Of a DNA stretch of 40,528 bases, positions 16,049 through 24,039 are shown piece after piece. How positions within the stretch are numbered: position 1 is the stretch's first letter; each line of letters starts with the position of its first letter. Below the pieces are notes generated by a model, which saw nothing but the letters and a program-made list of their open reading frames with translations, was not told the origin of the DNA and did no database searches. Both the position numbers and the translations under genes were made by a program. Location of the stretch: NCBI GenBank assembly GCA_949282745.1, contig CASDQM010000012.1, positions 1 through 40,528 of the forward strand. Direction: 5' to 3'. This DNA comes from an uncultured Sutterella sp. (GTDB lineage: Bacteria; Pseudomonadota; Gammaproteobacteria; Burkholderiales; Burkholderiaceae_F).

Positions 16049-17290
16049 TTACGCGAGGGACTTCACCGAGGCCGACCCTTCCGCGAGCTTCACGGCGACT
16101 TCCACGGCCTTTTCAAGGGACTTCACGGGCAGGCATTCGTAGATCCCGTGGAAGTTCATGCCGCCCGTAAAGACGTTCGGGCAGGGAAGACCGCGCACCG
16201 ACAGGCGGGCGCCGTCCGTGCCGCCGCGCACGGGCTCTTCGATCGGTTCGAGTCCGGCGGCTCGGTACGCGGCGCGCGCGATCTCGAGGACCTTCGGGGC
16301 CTTGTCGAGATAGGGACGCATGTTCTGGTAGCTGTCCTTGATCTCGATCGTGACCGGAGCCTGCGGGTAGAGTTCGTTCATCTTCGCTGCGATGTCGCGA
16401 AGAAGCGCCTTCTTTTCCTCGTAGCGCGCCGTGTCGTGGTCGCGAACGAGAATGCGGATCGTCGTTTCGACGACGTTCCCCTTCATCATGTTGGGGTGCA
16501 GGAACCCTTCGTGGCCGGCCGTGCATTCGGGGCTCACGTCGGCGGGGAGCATTTCCATGAATTTCGCCGCGTAGCGAAGGGAATTGACCATCTTGTCCTT
16601 GGCGAGGCCGGGGTGCACGCCCACGCCCTTCACCGTCACCATGGCGGTGCCCGCGTTGAAGTTTTCACTTTCGAAGGTCCCCGCTTCGCCGCCGTCGAAG
16701 GTGTAGGCGTAGGCGGCGCCGAAGTGTTCGATGTCGAAGTTGACCGTCCCGCGGGCCACTTCTTCGTCGGGCGTAAAGCCGATCGCAAGGGCCGCGTGCG
16801 GGATTTCGGGGTGGGCCTGCACGTGGGCGACCATCGCCATGATGGCGGCGACGCCCGCCTTGTCGTCGGCGCCGAGAAGCGTCGTGCCGTCCGTGAAGAT
16901 CACGTCTTCGCCCTTGTACTTCGCGATTTCCGGGAAGTCGGCCGCCTTGAAGACGATCCCCTTTTCGGCGTTGAGCGTCACGTCCCCGCCTTCGTAGCGA
17001 AGGATCTGGGGCTTGACGTCCGCTCCGGAAGCGTCGGGCGAGGTGTCCATGTGGGCGATGAAGCCGATCGTCGGGCAGTCTTCGCACCCCGGCGTCGCGG
17101 GAACGAGCGCGTAGACGACGCCCCCGTTGCCGATGTGGGCGTTTTCAACGCCGAGTTCCTTGAGTTCGGCGACGAGCGTTTCCGCGAGACGTAGCTGCTT
17201 TTCGGTCGACGGGGCCGTTTCGCTTTCGCGCGCGGACTGCGTGTCAAAGCTCACGTAACGGAGAAAGCGGGTGAGAACGGTTTCGTTCAT
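16049..17290 (-). CDS. pepT: peptidase T (aminotripeptidase)
   Basis: PepT is a dinuclear zinc cytoplasmic enzyme that removes the N-terminal residue from tripeptides. The 413-residue protein has the usual family length. Metal ligands and catalytic residues are visible: HMDTSPD (H80, D82), the bridging Asp in LLGADDKAGVAAI (about 138-150), and the general base and ligand pair in GFTPDEEVARGT (E176, E177). The RGGTDGARLS element and the final histidine segment NFHGIYE are also present. GAGGAG lies 10 bases before the ATG. It is the last gene of a unit with dcuC, a porin and ansB, which suggests that it supplies amino acids from peptides to asparagine/aspartate catabolism. E. coli pepT is induced anaerobically by Fnr; control here is unknown. 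Confidence 0.95.
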   Translation of the reverse strand: MNETVLTRFLRYVSFDTQSARESETAPSTEKQLRLAETLVAELKELGVENAHIGNGGVVYALVPATPGCEDCPTIGFIAHMDTSPDASGADVKPQILRYEGGDVTLNAEKGIVFKAADFPEIAKYKGEDVIFTDGTTLLGADDKAGVAAIMAMVAHVQAHPEIPHAALAIGFTPDEEVARGTVNFDIEHFGAAYAYTFDGGEAGTFESENFNAGTAMVTVKGVGVHPGLAKDKMVNSLRYAAKFMEMLPADVSPECTAGHEGFLHPNMMKGNVVETTIRILVRDHDTARYEEKKALLRDIAAKMNELYPQAPVTIEIKDSYQNMRPYLDKAPKVLEIARAAYRAAGLEPIEEPVRGGTDGARLSVRGLPCPNVFTGGMNFHGIYECLPVKSLEKAVEVAVKLAEGSASVKSLA

Positions 17291-17315
17291 TTTTCATACT
17301 CCTCATGTTCGGTTT

Positions 17316-17354
17316 CCGCCCGCGCCCTCTTCGGGTCCTCGGGATCGCGGGCGG
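17316..17354 (-). other. intercistronic hairpin between ansB and pepT
   Basis: CCGCCCGCG and CGCGGGCGG form a 9-bp stem in the 74-bp gap between ansB and pepT. There is no T-run, so it may adjust mRNA stability or cause partial termination. Confidence 0.5.
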
Positions 17355-17364
17355 GAACGGGATT

Positions 17365-18420
17365 TCAATATTCGCTGAAGATGCGGGCGATTTCCTTCGG
17401 GTCCGAAGTCTTCGTGAGCGCAAGCTGCAAGAGGATGCGCGACTTCTGGGGCGAAAGGTTGCCGGCCGCGATGTAGCCCTTCTCAAGGTAGTCCTTCGAG
17501 AGAACGCAGTCGCCCGTCGGGACGCGGTTCGAGAGCACGACGGGGAAGCCCTTCTTCATGAGGGGCACGTAGAAATCCTTGTGACCCTGCGGAATGGAGC
17601 CGTTTCCCATGCTCGCGGAAACGATTCCCTTGGCGCCCGCCGCGACCGCGGCTTCGGCGAGCTTCGCATCGCCTCCGGGAAGCGCGAAGACCACGTCGAC
17701 GCGCGGAAGCGTCGTGAGGCCCTTGACGTCGAACTCGCTCTTCGTCGTGTGACGGCGCGTCGAGAGACGGTAGAGGACGGGTTCGCCCTCGCTCATGACG
17801 CCGAGAAAGCCGTATTCGGGCGAGCGGAAGGTGTCGACGTTGCTCGTGTGGAACTTCGTCGTTTCGCGCGCCGCGCAGATGCGGTCGTTCATGACGATCG
17901 TCACGCCCGCGCCCTTCATCTTGGGCGACGCCGCGGCCTGCACGGCTTCGAGAAGGTTCATCGGGCCGTCGGCGGATATCGCGGTGGCCGGACGCATGGC
18001 GCCCACCATGACGACGGGCTTGTCGCTCTTCACCGTGAGGTTGAGGAAGAACGCCGTCTCTTCGATCGAGTCGGTCCCGTGCGTGATGACGACGCCGTCC
18101 ACCTTCGGATCGGCCAGGAGTTCGTTCACGCGGTTGGCGAGCGTCAGAAGAATCTTCGTGTCGACGTTGTTGGACGAAATGTTCACGACCTGTTCGCCCG
18201 AGACTTCGGCGTAGTCCTTCATCTGCGGAACGGCGTCGATGAGCGTCTGAATGCCGAGCGATCCGGCCTTGTAACCCGTGACGTCGGTCTTGCTCGCCGA
18301 CGCCCCGGCGATGGTGCCGCCCGTGGCGAGGATCTTCACGGTCGGAAGCGCCCAGACCTGCGCGGCGAAAGCCATGGCGACGGCGCCGCCCAAAATCGTC
18401 AGAGTCTTTTTGATGTTCAT
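17365..18420 (-). CDS. ansB: periplasmic type II L-asparaginase
   Basis: The enzyme hydrolyses asparagine to aspartate and ammonia. The 351-residue protein starts at the ATG at 18420 with GGGGAG 7 bases upstream. A signal peptide (residues 1-24, ending QVWA) directs it to the periplasm, as for type II enzymes. Both asparaginase signatures are intact: ILATGGTIAGA (about 30-40, nucleophilic Thr) and VITHGTDSIEET (about 112-123, second Thr, Asp and the Lys partner further on). The SADGPMNL loop and the C-terminal GNGSIPQG segment also fit. Being exported, it would act on asparagine entering through the adjacent porin, and the aspartate could be taken up by the DcuC- or AspT-type carriers nearby. 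E. coli ansB is anaerobically induced by Fnr and Crp. Confidence 0.94.
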   Translation of the reverse strand: MNIKKTLTILGGAVAMAFAAQVWALPTVKILATGGTIAGASASKTDVTGYKAGSLGIQTLIDAVPQMKDYAEVSGEQVVNISSNNVDTKILLTLANRVNELLADPKVDGVVITHGTDSIEETAFFLNLTVKSDKPVVMVGAMRPATAISADGPMNLLEAVQAAASPKMKGAGVTIVMNDRICAARETTKFHTSNVDTFRSPEYGFLGVMSEGEPVLYRLSTRRHTTKSEFDVKGLTTLPRVDVVFALPGGDAKLAEAAVAAGAKGIVSASMGNGSIPQGHKDFYVPLMKKGFPVVLSNRVPTGDCVLSKDYLEKGYIAAGNLSPQKSRILLQLALTKTSDPKEIARIFSEY

Positions 18421-18443
18421 GATGTTCTCCCCCGACGGCCCCC

Positions 18444-18458
18444 TCCGACAAAGTCGGA
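18444..18458 (-). other. short hairpin between porin and ansB
   Basis: TCCGAC and GTCGGA pair across AAA in the 71-bp gap between the porin and asparaginase genes; no T-run follows. Confidence 0.35.
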
Positions 18459-18491
18459 CGGACCCGCCGGGCTGCGGTTCGGTTCGTGGGA

Positions 18492-19664
18492 TCAGAAGTA
18501 GACGGAAAGGCCCGAGACCACCTGCACGGCGCTCGGATCCACCGTTTCGCCGTTGTAGGAGTATTCGGCGTCGACGTAGCTCAGGGCGCTGTAGAAGCGC
18601 GCGGTCTTCGAGAACTGATACTGCCAGCCGAGCGCCGCGAACCACGTGTCGGCCTCGAACTTGTGCTCGAACTCGGTCGATTCGGCCTTCTGACCGCCGA
18701 GGCCGACCAGGAGCTTGCCGCCCGCAAGCGGCGTGTCGAGCCCGAGAATGCCGCCGTAGCCCTTGAGTTCGTCGGCCGCGTTCACGGTACCGTCCATCAG
18801 GAAGCCGTTGACGTTCTTGATCGTGTCCCAGCCGCCCGTGGAGCTCAGGGCGTCGGCGTTCTTGAAGTAGTGCGCCATGGCGTAGAGGCGCATGAAGCCG
18901 AAGTCGTAGTTGCCGCCGAGCGTCAAGCGCCACATGTCTTCGGGGTCGTCGCGCAAGGCCGCGCCTTCGTTGACGCCTTCCCAGAGAAGAACCGTGGAGA
19001 GAGCCCCCGTCGTGTAGGTGACGCCCAGGCCCGAGTAGCGGTTCGTAAGCGTCTTGTTTTCGGCGGGACGCGTATTGCCGTCCTCGTCCTCATATTCGTT
19101 GTCGCCGAACGTGTACATGGCCGTGAGCTGCAACCCCGCGGCCTTGGGCGAACGGTAGGTGACGGCGTTGTCGTAGCGCGTGGCGGGGAGCTTGCCCAAA
19201 ATCATGTTCTGGTTGCCGGCGATGCCGATCCCGGTGCCGAACGGATTGACGTTGCCGAGCAGATTGAAGCTTCCGCCGTCGGTGCCGAGAATCGATTCGC
19301 GCCCGAGGGCGACGGCGCCGAAGGGACCGTGCAGCTGCAGCGTCGCCTCGCGGTCGAAGATCTTGCCCGCGGTCACCATGTCGCCGGTGTCGGGGTTGAA
19401 GCCGTTTTCAAGAACGAACTTCACCTGATAGCCGTTGCCGAGGTCTTCCGACCCGCGGAAACCGAAGCGGCTCGACGTGCCGTTGCTCGGATCCATGGTG
19501 AAGGTGTTGTAGGAACCTTCCGAGGTTCCCGTGTCGACGTTCTTGAAGGAAAGGCCCAGGTCGGCGCGGCCGTAGACTTCGACGTCCGCGGCGAAGGCGG
19601 TGCTGGCGACGGCGCCGAGCGCGGCCGTCACGAAGGCGGCGAGCGCGGTGCGATGAATGGTCAT
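18492..19664 (-). CDS. general porin, Burkholderiales trimeric type
   Basis: This 390-residue outer-membrane protein forms a diffusion channel. It has a clear signal peptide (residues 1-25, ending STAFA) and begins the mature chain with DVEVYGRADLGLSF, the typical first strand of Neisserial/Burkholderial porins. The conserved SSRFGFRGSEDLGNGYQVKF segment and the constriction-loop PFGAVALGRE segment follow. The last residues are GLSVYF with a terminal Phe for BAM recognition. I use the ATG at 19664, with GAGGAG 7 bases upstream; an in-frame ATG at 19679 overlaps this site. It lies between dcuC and ansB, so it probably brings in substrates for the periplasmic asparaginase. Three hairpins in the 145-bp gap before it suggest separately tuned expression. 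Confidence 0.93.
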   Translation of the reverse strand: MTIHRTALAAFVTAALGAVASTAFAADVEVYGRADLGLSFKNVDTGTSEGSYNTFTMDPSNGTSSRFGFRGSEDLGNGYQVKFVLENGFNPDTGDMVTAGKIFDREATLQLHGPFGAVALGRESILGTDGGSFNLLGNVNPFGTGIGIAGNQNMILGKLPATRYDNAVTYRSPKAAGLQLTAMYTFGDNEYEDEDGNTRPAENKTLTNRYSGLGVTYTTGALSTVLLWEGVNEGAALRDDPEDMWRLTLGGNYDFGFMRLYAMAHYFKNADALSSTGGWDTIKNVNGFLMDGTVNAADELKGYGGILGLDTPLAGGKLLVGLGGQKAESTEFEHKFEADTWFAALGWQYQFSKTARFYSALSYVDAEYSYNGETVDPSAVQVVSGLSVYF

Positions 19665-19704
19665 GACAAAACTCCTCATGAAGGGCGGCAGGCGCCCTCG
19701 AAGC

Positions 19705-19800
19705 GGAGCGCACGGACGCTTGGACAGGCTCGCGCCCGTGCGCTCCTTGTGTGAAAGCGGTGGGATTCGTGCGGGAGGCCGCCTCCATCGGCTCCCGCAC
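19705..19800 (-). other. strong hairpins between dcuC and the porin gene
   Basis: Two stems stand in the 145-bp gap: GTGCGGGAG with CTCCCGCAC at 19769-19800, immediately after the dcuC stop, and GGAGCGCACGG with CCGTGCGCTCC at 19705-19746. Neither has a T-run. They may cause partial termination or protect processed mRNA, and a separate porin promoter could lie between them. Confidence 0.5.
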
Positions 19801-19809
19801 CGGTTTTCC

Positions 19810-21093
19810 TCAGAAGAGGAAGTAGAGAACGCCGATCGTGAGGATCGTCACGATGGCCGAACGCTTGATGACGTCGAGCGGTTCGGCGCCCGCGAGGCTC
19901 GCGATGATGATCACGCCCGCGGCAAGGGGCGAGGTGACGCGGCCGAGCGTGGCGGAGAGGCAGGCGATGAAGCCCAAGTCCTTCACTTCCATGCCGAATT
20001 CGGCGGCGTAGGGCGTCACGGCTTCGTTGAAGGCGAAGGCCGCGGCGTTGCCCGAACCCGTGATGATGCCGAGGAGATACGGGCCGAACGAAGCGCCGAG
20101 CTTGGCGATGTCGTTCGAGGTCTTGAGGTATTCGATGAAGGCGGAGACGACGCCGCAGCTCTGAAGACCCATGGCGAAGACGCCCGCGGCAATGATGAGG
20201 CCGATGGTCGAGCCGTAGCCGTGGCCCATGCCGTCGAAGAACTTGCGGGTGAGCGCGGCCGGGCTTTCACGCGTGATGACGATCACGTAGATGAAGCCAA
20301 AGAGCATGGCCGTCGCGACGCTCATCTTGATTTCGGGGAAGCAGAGCGAAATCACGAAGAGGAGCACCACCGGAAGAAGCGGCGCAAAAGCCTTGAGCCA
20401 GCTCGGGTTCGCGGGGAGTTCCGGGAGCTTGTTTTGAAGTTCGGCGCCCGGAGTGGCGGCCTGCACGCCGAAACCGCCCTTCTTGTAGTCGCCGAAGAGA
20501 ACGCACACGATCGTGAGGAAGACGATCGAAAGGCCCGAAAGGAGAAGGACCTTCGGCGCGATGTAGGTCACCATGTCCATCACGGGGATGTTGGCGATCT
20601 TGGCGACCAAGACGTTGTCGGACGAACCCGGGCTCCAGTAGTTGGGAAGCGTCGACGAAATGACGGCCGCGGCGGCCATGGCCGGGCGGAAGCCCGCGCG
20701 GATCATGAGGCTCACGAGCGTCGGGCCGATGGCGGCGCAGAGGGCCGAGAGCGAACCGATCGCAAGCGAGGCGATCCCGGTCACGATCATGCAGCAGGGA
20801 AGGAGCAGAATGCCCACCTTGTTGAGGGGCTTCGTGAGAAGCGACACGAGGTGCAGGTCGCACTTCGTGAGCGTGACGACGGCGGCGAAACCGAGCGACG
20901 AGCAGATGGAAACGATGAGCGACGCATTCGTCATCGACTTGTCGAACTGCTGGAATGCGGCCATCGGGTTGAGGGAAAGACAGCACATCGCAAGGCCCGC
21001 GACGAGCAGGACGAGGCGGGTTTCGATGCGCTTTACGAGCGCCCAGAGCGTCGCGATGACGATGACGAGCGCTCCGATCATTGTGAAGGACAT
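19810..21093 (-). CDS. dcuC: DcuC-family C4-dicarboxylate carrier
   Basis: This 427-residue inner-membrane protein has about twelve hydrophobic segments and the DcuC family features. These include GSLSALCAAIGPTLVSLMIR, the SSTLPNYWSPGSSDNVLVAK loop, and a C-terminal GSGNAAAFAFNEAVTPYA segment. DcuC carriers of E. coli work anaerobically and mainly export succinate or exchange C4-dicarboxylates; the exact mode here is inferred. The ATG at 21093 has only a weak ribosome site. It is the first gene of the co-oriented series dcuC, porin, ansB, pepT. About 50-130 bp upstream the leader contains two hairpins and about 250 bp upstream a palindrome-bearing promoter-like site. A Crp/Fnr-like regulator is the next gene upstream in the same direction. 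Confidence 0.88.
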   Translation of the reverse strand: MSFTMIGALVIVIATLWALVKRIETRLVLLVAGLAMCCLSLNPMAAFQQFDKSMTNASLIVSICSSLGFAAVVTLTKCDLHLVSLLTKPLNKVGILLLPCCMIVTGIASLAIGSLSALCAAIGPTLVSLMIRAGFRPAMAAAAVISSTLPNYWSPGSSDNVLVAKIANIPVMDMVTYIAPKVLLLSGLSIVFLTIVCVLFGDYKKGGFGVQAATPGAELQNKLPELPANPSWLKAFAPLLPVVLLFVISLCFPEIKMSVATAMLFGFIYVIVITRESPAALTRKFFDGMGHGYGSTIGLIIAAGVFAMGLQSCGVVSAFIEYLKTSNDIAKLGASFGPYLLGIITGSGNAAAFAFNEAVTPYAAEFGMEVKDLGFIACLSATLGRVTSPLAAGVIIIASLAGAEPLDVIKRSAIVTILTIGVLYFLF

Positions 21094-21144
21094 GGCTGAG
21101 TGTTCCGAAGAGGTTGGTCCAAGGGAGTGCTGAAAAGGAAAGAA

Positions 21145-21220
21145 GGGGCGGTCCGGACAAAGCGACAGGAAGTCCGGACGCCCCCCTTTGCCTCTCTCAA
21201 CCGACTGGAGGTTTCGGTTG
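21145..21220 (-). other. two hairpins in the dcuC leader
   Basis: On the minus strand the first stem is CAACCGA with TCGGTTG (21198-21220), with CCTCCA in its loop. The second is GTCCGGAC flanked by GGGGC arms (21145-21184, almost perfect 13-bp stem) and is followed by TTCTTTCC. The second looks like a terminator placed about 50 bp before the dcuC start, so it could act as an attenuator if the promoter is at about 21340. Confidence 0.45.
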
Positions 21221-21336
21221 GCATGAAGTCTACCCGTGAGGGTTCCTCTTCAAAAATGGTGCGGGTGGGATATAGGCTCTCCGATTAACCCCGAGCGCTT
21301 TTCCCTCCTGACGAGGGAATTCGGGGAAAACGCATT

Positions 21337-21354
21337 CTTATAGAAAGCTTTCTA
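21337..21354 (-). promoter_or_regulatory. promoter-like site with a 14-bp palindrome
   Basis: TAGAAAGCTTTCTA (21341-21354) is a perfect palindrome. On the minus strand it overlaps TATAAG, a -10-like element, with a weak TTTGTC about 16 bases further upstream. The palindrome would then occupy the promoter spacer, as repressor operators do. The promoter would drive dcuC and the genes after it. The 389-bp gap 21094-21482 holds this site, the leader hairpins and the terminator of the Crp-like gene. Confidence 0.4.
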
Positions 21355-21405
21355 AAAAGACAAATGAACGAGCGGTCTTTGCCGCGGGACATTGCGCACG
21401 GAGAC

Positions 21406-21439
21406 GAAAAAGCCCGCGAAGGCGTTGCGCCGAGCGGGC
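21406..21439 (-). terminator. terminator of the Crp/Fnr-like gene
   Basis: On the minus strand GCCCGCTCGGCG pairs with CGCCTTCGCGGGC, leaving a small internal loop, and TTTTTC follows directly. Confidence 0.8.
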
Positions 21440-21482
21440 GAAGAAACGGATCTTTCGGACTCGGGACCGTCCGCGGCGGGCG

Positions 21483-22367
21483 TCAGACTTGGCCGGAATT
21501 TTGCCGGCGCAGATTCGCCTCCTGCTCGCGAAGGCACTCGAGCATTCTGCACAGCTCCATCGGAAAGAGGTCGGGCTTGATGCCCGAGAGCGTGCGCACC
21601 CAGACGTAGGCTTCCTGCAGGAGTTCGGGCGCGACGAGGACCCACTCCCGATCGCGGCGCCACAGATCCTCCTTTCGCCATTCGTGGATCATGCGGTCGA
21701 CCCAGTTCGGACTCGCGTTGACGATGAGGCTCTGCACGCGCATCGGCATGGGCGAGAGCATGCGGATCCACGTGCGCTCCTCCCCTTCTCCACGGTGGAG
21801 ATCCCCGTAGACCACGGCCCAGGACATCATATAGGCCTTGAGCCGGTCCTTGGCGTCGAGAAGCGAATGACACGCAAGGTCGAGCCGGTCGGAAAGATGA
21901 CAGTACTCGAACTGAATCATGCAGAGCTTTGCGAGCGCGGAGTCCTTATCGAGGACGGCGTTCAGAAGGCGCCTCGGGCAGCGGCAGACTTCCGCGTCCG
22001 TGAGCGCGTAGCAGTGCTCCGCCGCGTTGCGCCCGGAGAAGAAGTTGAGGTAGCCCGCCGCAAGTCGCCCTGGGGGCGACAGACTGATTCTCTCCTGCGA
22101 GAGATTTCCGAAGCCGCGCGCGGTGACGCCGCGGCACACCACAAAGAGGTCCTCGTTTTCGTAGCCGCGGGCAAAGAGCGGTTCGCCCTGCGAAAGCTTT
22201 TGCGTCTGTCCGAGCCGCAGGATGAGGCGGAAGATTTCCGAATTGAGGCGGGGCGCGATCCAGGGGACGATCGGCTCGGGATAGAGGTCGGGCGAGGAGG
22301 CGGGCGTGTCCGTGGAAAAGTATCGGTCGCGCAGATTGTCGTACCAATTGTTGGAAAGTTTGCTCAA
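21483..22367 (-). CDS. Crp/Fnr-like transcription regulator
   Basis: This 294-residue protein has a cyclic-nucleotide-binding-like beta-roll (about residues 40-150, with GEPLFARGYENEDLFVVCRG and the SLSPPGRLAAG turn), a long linking helix and a C-terminal winged helix (about 215-255). The roll lacks the GE...R-S/T signature that binds cAMP, and there is no Fnr-type N-terminal cysteine cluster. Several cysteines occur in the middle (CRCPRR, CMIQFEYCH), so the ligand is unknown. The start must be the TTG at 22367: an in-frame TGA stands 15 bases upstream, no ATG occurs until deep inside the roll, and AGGAA lies about 9 bases before the TTG. It is encoded upstream of dcuC in the same direction but separated by a terminator, and is a candidate regulator of that cluster. 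Confidence 0.75.
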   Translation of the reverse strand: MSKLSNNWYDNLRDRYFSTDTPASSPDLYPEPIVPWIAPRLNSEIFRLILRLGQTQKLSQGEPLFARGYENEDLFVVCRGVTARGFGNLSQERISLSPPGRLAAGYLNFFSGRNAAEHCYALTDAEVCRCPRRLLNAVLDKDSALAKLCMIQFEYCHLSDRLDLACHSLLDAKDRLKAYMMSWAVVYGDLHRGEGEERTWIRMLSPMPMRVQSLIVNASPNWVDRMIHEWRKEDLWRRDREWVLVAPELLQEAYVWVRTLSGIKPDLFPMELCRMLECLREQEANLRRQNSGQV

Positions 22368-22493
22368 AACCCGAGTTCCTCAAAAGAAAACGTGCGCTCG
22401 ACGGACGCAAGCTCCGCCCCGCAACACAAATTCGCACGGCGACGAAAGAATGGGATTCTATTCGAAATTTTTCGGGGATTGTACGGACTTTTC

Positions 22494-22507
22494 CCGCAAA
22501 TTTGCGG
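22494..22507. promoter_or_regulatory. perfect palindrome in a divergent intergenic region
   Basis: CCGCAAATTTGCGG is a perfect 14-bp palindrome about 130 bp upstream of the Crp-like start and about 225 bp upstream of the divergent ATPase gene. It is a reasonable operator for either gene. The 364-bp interval 22368-22731 has no gene that I can support. Confidence 0.4.
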
Positions 22508-22731
22508 CGACGCTCCGATGAAAACTGAATGTTCGAGCGGCGACGTGAGCATACGGGATCCCAGAGGCCGGAGTGAAACTCGAACTCCCCCGCGGGTCGT
22601 CCGACGCCCTTTTGACCGCATTCTCCGCGAAAGGCAGCCGCCATGGCTGATATCATCGAATCGACAGAAAGATAAACAAAATTTTTGATTATCTCTTCAA
22701 GAACGATTTTCTCATTACAGTGAACCAGGTC

Positions 22732-24024
22732 ATGCTCTCGCGGGTCCAAATTCATAACTACCGAAGCATTCAGGATGCCACCCTCACCTTCCACTACGCT
22801 CAGCGGAAGGCGCCCAACGGTTACGCGGAATCGCCCGCGCACCCGTTCATCGAGACAGCCGGGATGCGGCTCGTTCCCTGCATGGCGCTTTACGGACCAA
22901 ACGCCTCGGGCAAGACCGCCGTCCTTCGCGCGATCGCTTCGCTCGTTTCGTTCGCACAAACCAAGCAACCTCTCGCGCAACCGCTCCCTCTGTTCCAACC
23001 GTATCGGCTCAAAAGGCCCGAGCCCCGGACCACGCGCATCGAGCTCGAATGGACCGACGCCGAGAAGCGCTTCGGTTACGCGGCGGCCGTCGCGGAAGAC
23101 CGCATCACGGAAGAAACGCTGTCCGTCGACGGAAAACTGAAGTTCCGCCTGCAGGGGGGATCCCTCTCGCTCGCGCCGGAAGAAGGCCGGGAAGAGGCCG
23201 AGGCAGACCTTCGCCTGCGGTGCTTCGACGCCCTGACGAAAAAACAGCTGCGCCCCGCTCTCCCCGTCATCGCGGAAAACTTTCCGGGCTACGACTCGGA
23301 AATCAATCAGGCGCACCGGAGCCTTTCCGCCAACATTCAGTTTTTCGACCAGAGCGTTCCGCCCGAAATCGGCGTGACGCGCCTCGCGGACACTTTCGAC
23401 CTGCCGACGAAGGCCAAGCGCGAGAGCGCGGCCCTGGCCCTGATCGTCAAGTATCTGCAAAAGCTCGACGTCCGGATTCGCCGCATCGAAATGAGGCGAA
23501 CGCCCAAGTCCGTCGAAGCGCTTCCGGCGGGAGTCCATCCGTTTCTCCCGTCCTTCGCCGCGGGCGGCCCGTCGTCAACCGTTGCCGACGCGGAATTCCG
23601 GACCTTCCACTTGGCGGAGGACGGCGTCGAAATCCCGCTCGAGTTCGAAACGGAGTCGGCCGGCACAAGAAAGCTCTTCGGCCTTCTCGCCAACCTTCTG
23701 ACGGCCGTGCGGACCGGCGGAACCGTTCTTGCGGACGACTTCGACCAATCGCTTCATCCGGCCCTCCTCCACGAAATCGTCAAGCTCTTTCAGGTGCGCG
23801 CGTACAACGACCGTAAGTCGCAGTTCGTCTTCACGCTCCACAACACCGAGTTGCTCGCTTCCGACCGGCTTTCCGTTTCGGAGGTCGCCTTCGTGTCGCA
23901 GAGCGGGTTCCAAGGCACAAAGGTCCGAAGACTGTCGGATTTCGAAGACGTACGAAACGTCGACAACTTTCGCAAGCGTTATCTGACGGGCTGCTACGGG
24001 GCGATTCCGTCGCCCTTCATTTGA
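22732..24024 (+). CDS. COG1106-type AAA ATPase (RloA/Abi-like)
   Basis: This 430-residue protein has the layout of the SMC/Rad50-related ATPases annotated as COG1106 or abortive-infection-like. It begins VQIHNYRSIQDATLTF, has Walker A GPNASGKTAV (about 55-64), a long insertion instead of a full coiled coil, Walker B VLADDFDQSLHP (about 327-338) and a switch motif FTLHNTEL (about 366-373). Family members act in phage defence, often with an RloB or nuclease partner; no such partner follows here, only a small acidic protein encoded convergently. The ATG at 22732 gives the usual family N-terminus; a GTG at 22720 is an alternative. Neither has a good ribosome site. The gene sits between the two C4-dicarboxylate clusters and may be an insertion. 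Confidence 0.8.
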   Translation: MLSRVQIHNYRSIQDATLTFHYAQRKAPNGYAESPAHPFIETAGMRLVPCMALYGPNASGKTAVLRAIASLVSFAQTKQPLAQPLPLFQPYRLKRPEPRTTRIELEWTDAEKRFGYAAAVAEDRITEETLSVDGKLKFRLQGGSLSLAPEEGREEAEADLRLRCFDALTKKQLRPALPVIAENFPGYDSEINQAHRSLSANIQFFDQSVPPEIGVTRLADTFDLPTKAKRESAALALIVKYLQKLDVRIRRIEMRRTPKSVEALPAGVHPFLPSFAAGGPSSTVADAEFRTFHLAEDGVEIPLEFETESAGTRKLFGLLANLLTAVRTGGTVLADDFDQSLHPALLHEIVKLFQVRAYNDRKSQFVFTLHNTELLASDRLSVSEVAFVSQSGFQGTKVRRLSDFEDVRNVDNFRKRYLTGCYGAIPSPFI

Positions 24025-24039
24025 TCCGCGCCTGGCGGC

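Noticed and set aside
15716-17194. 492-codon plus-strand open frame opposite pepT.
   Set aside because: pepT has all catalytic residues on the minus strand; the opposite translation is arginine/valine/histidine-rich without features.
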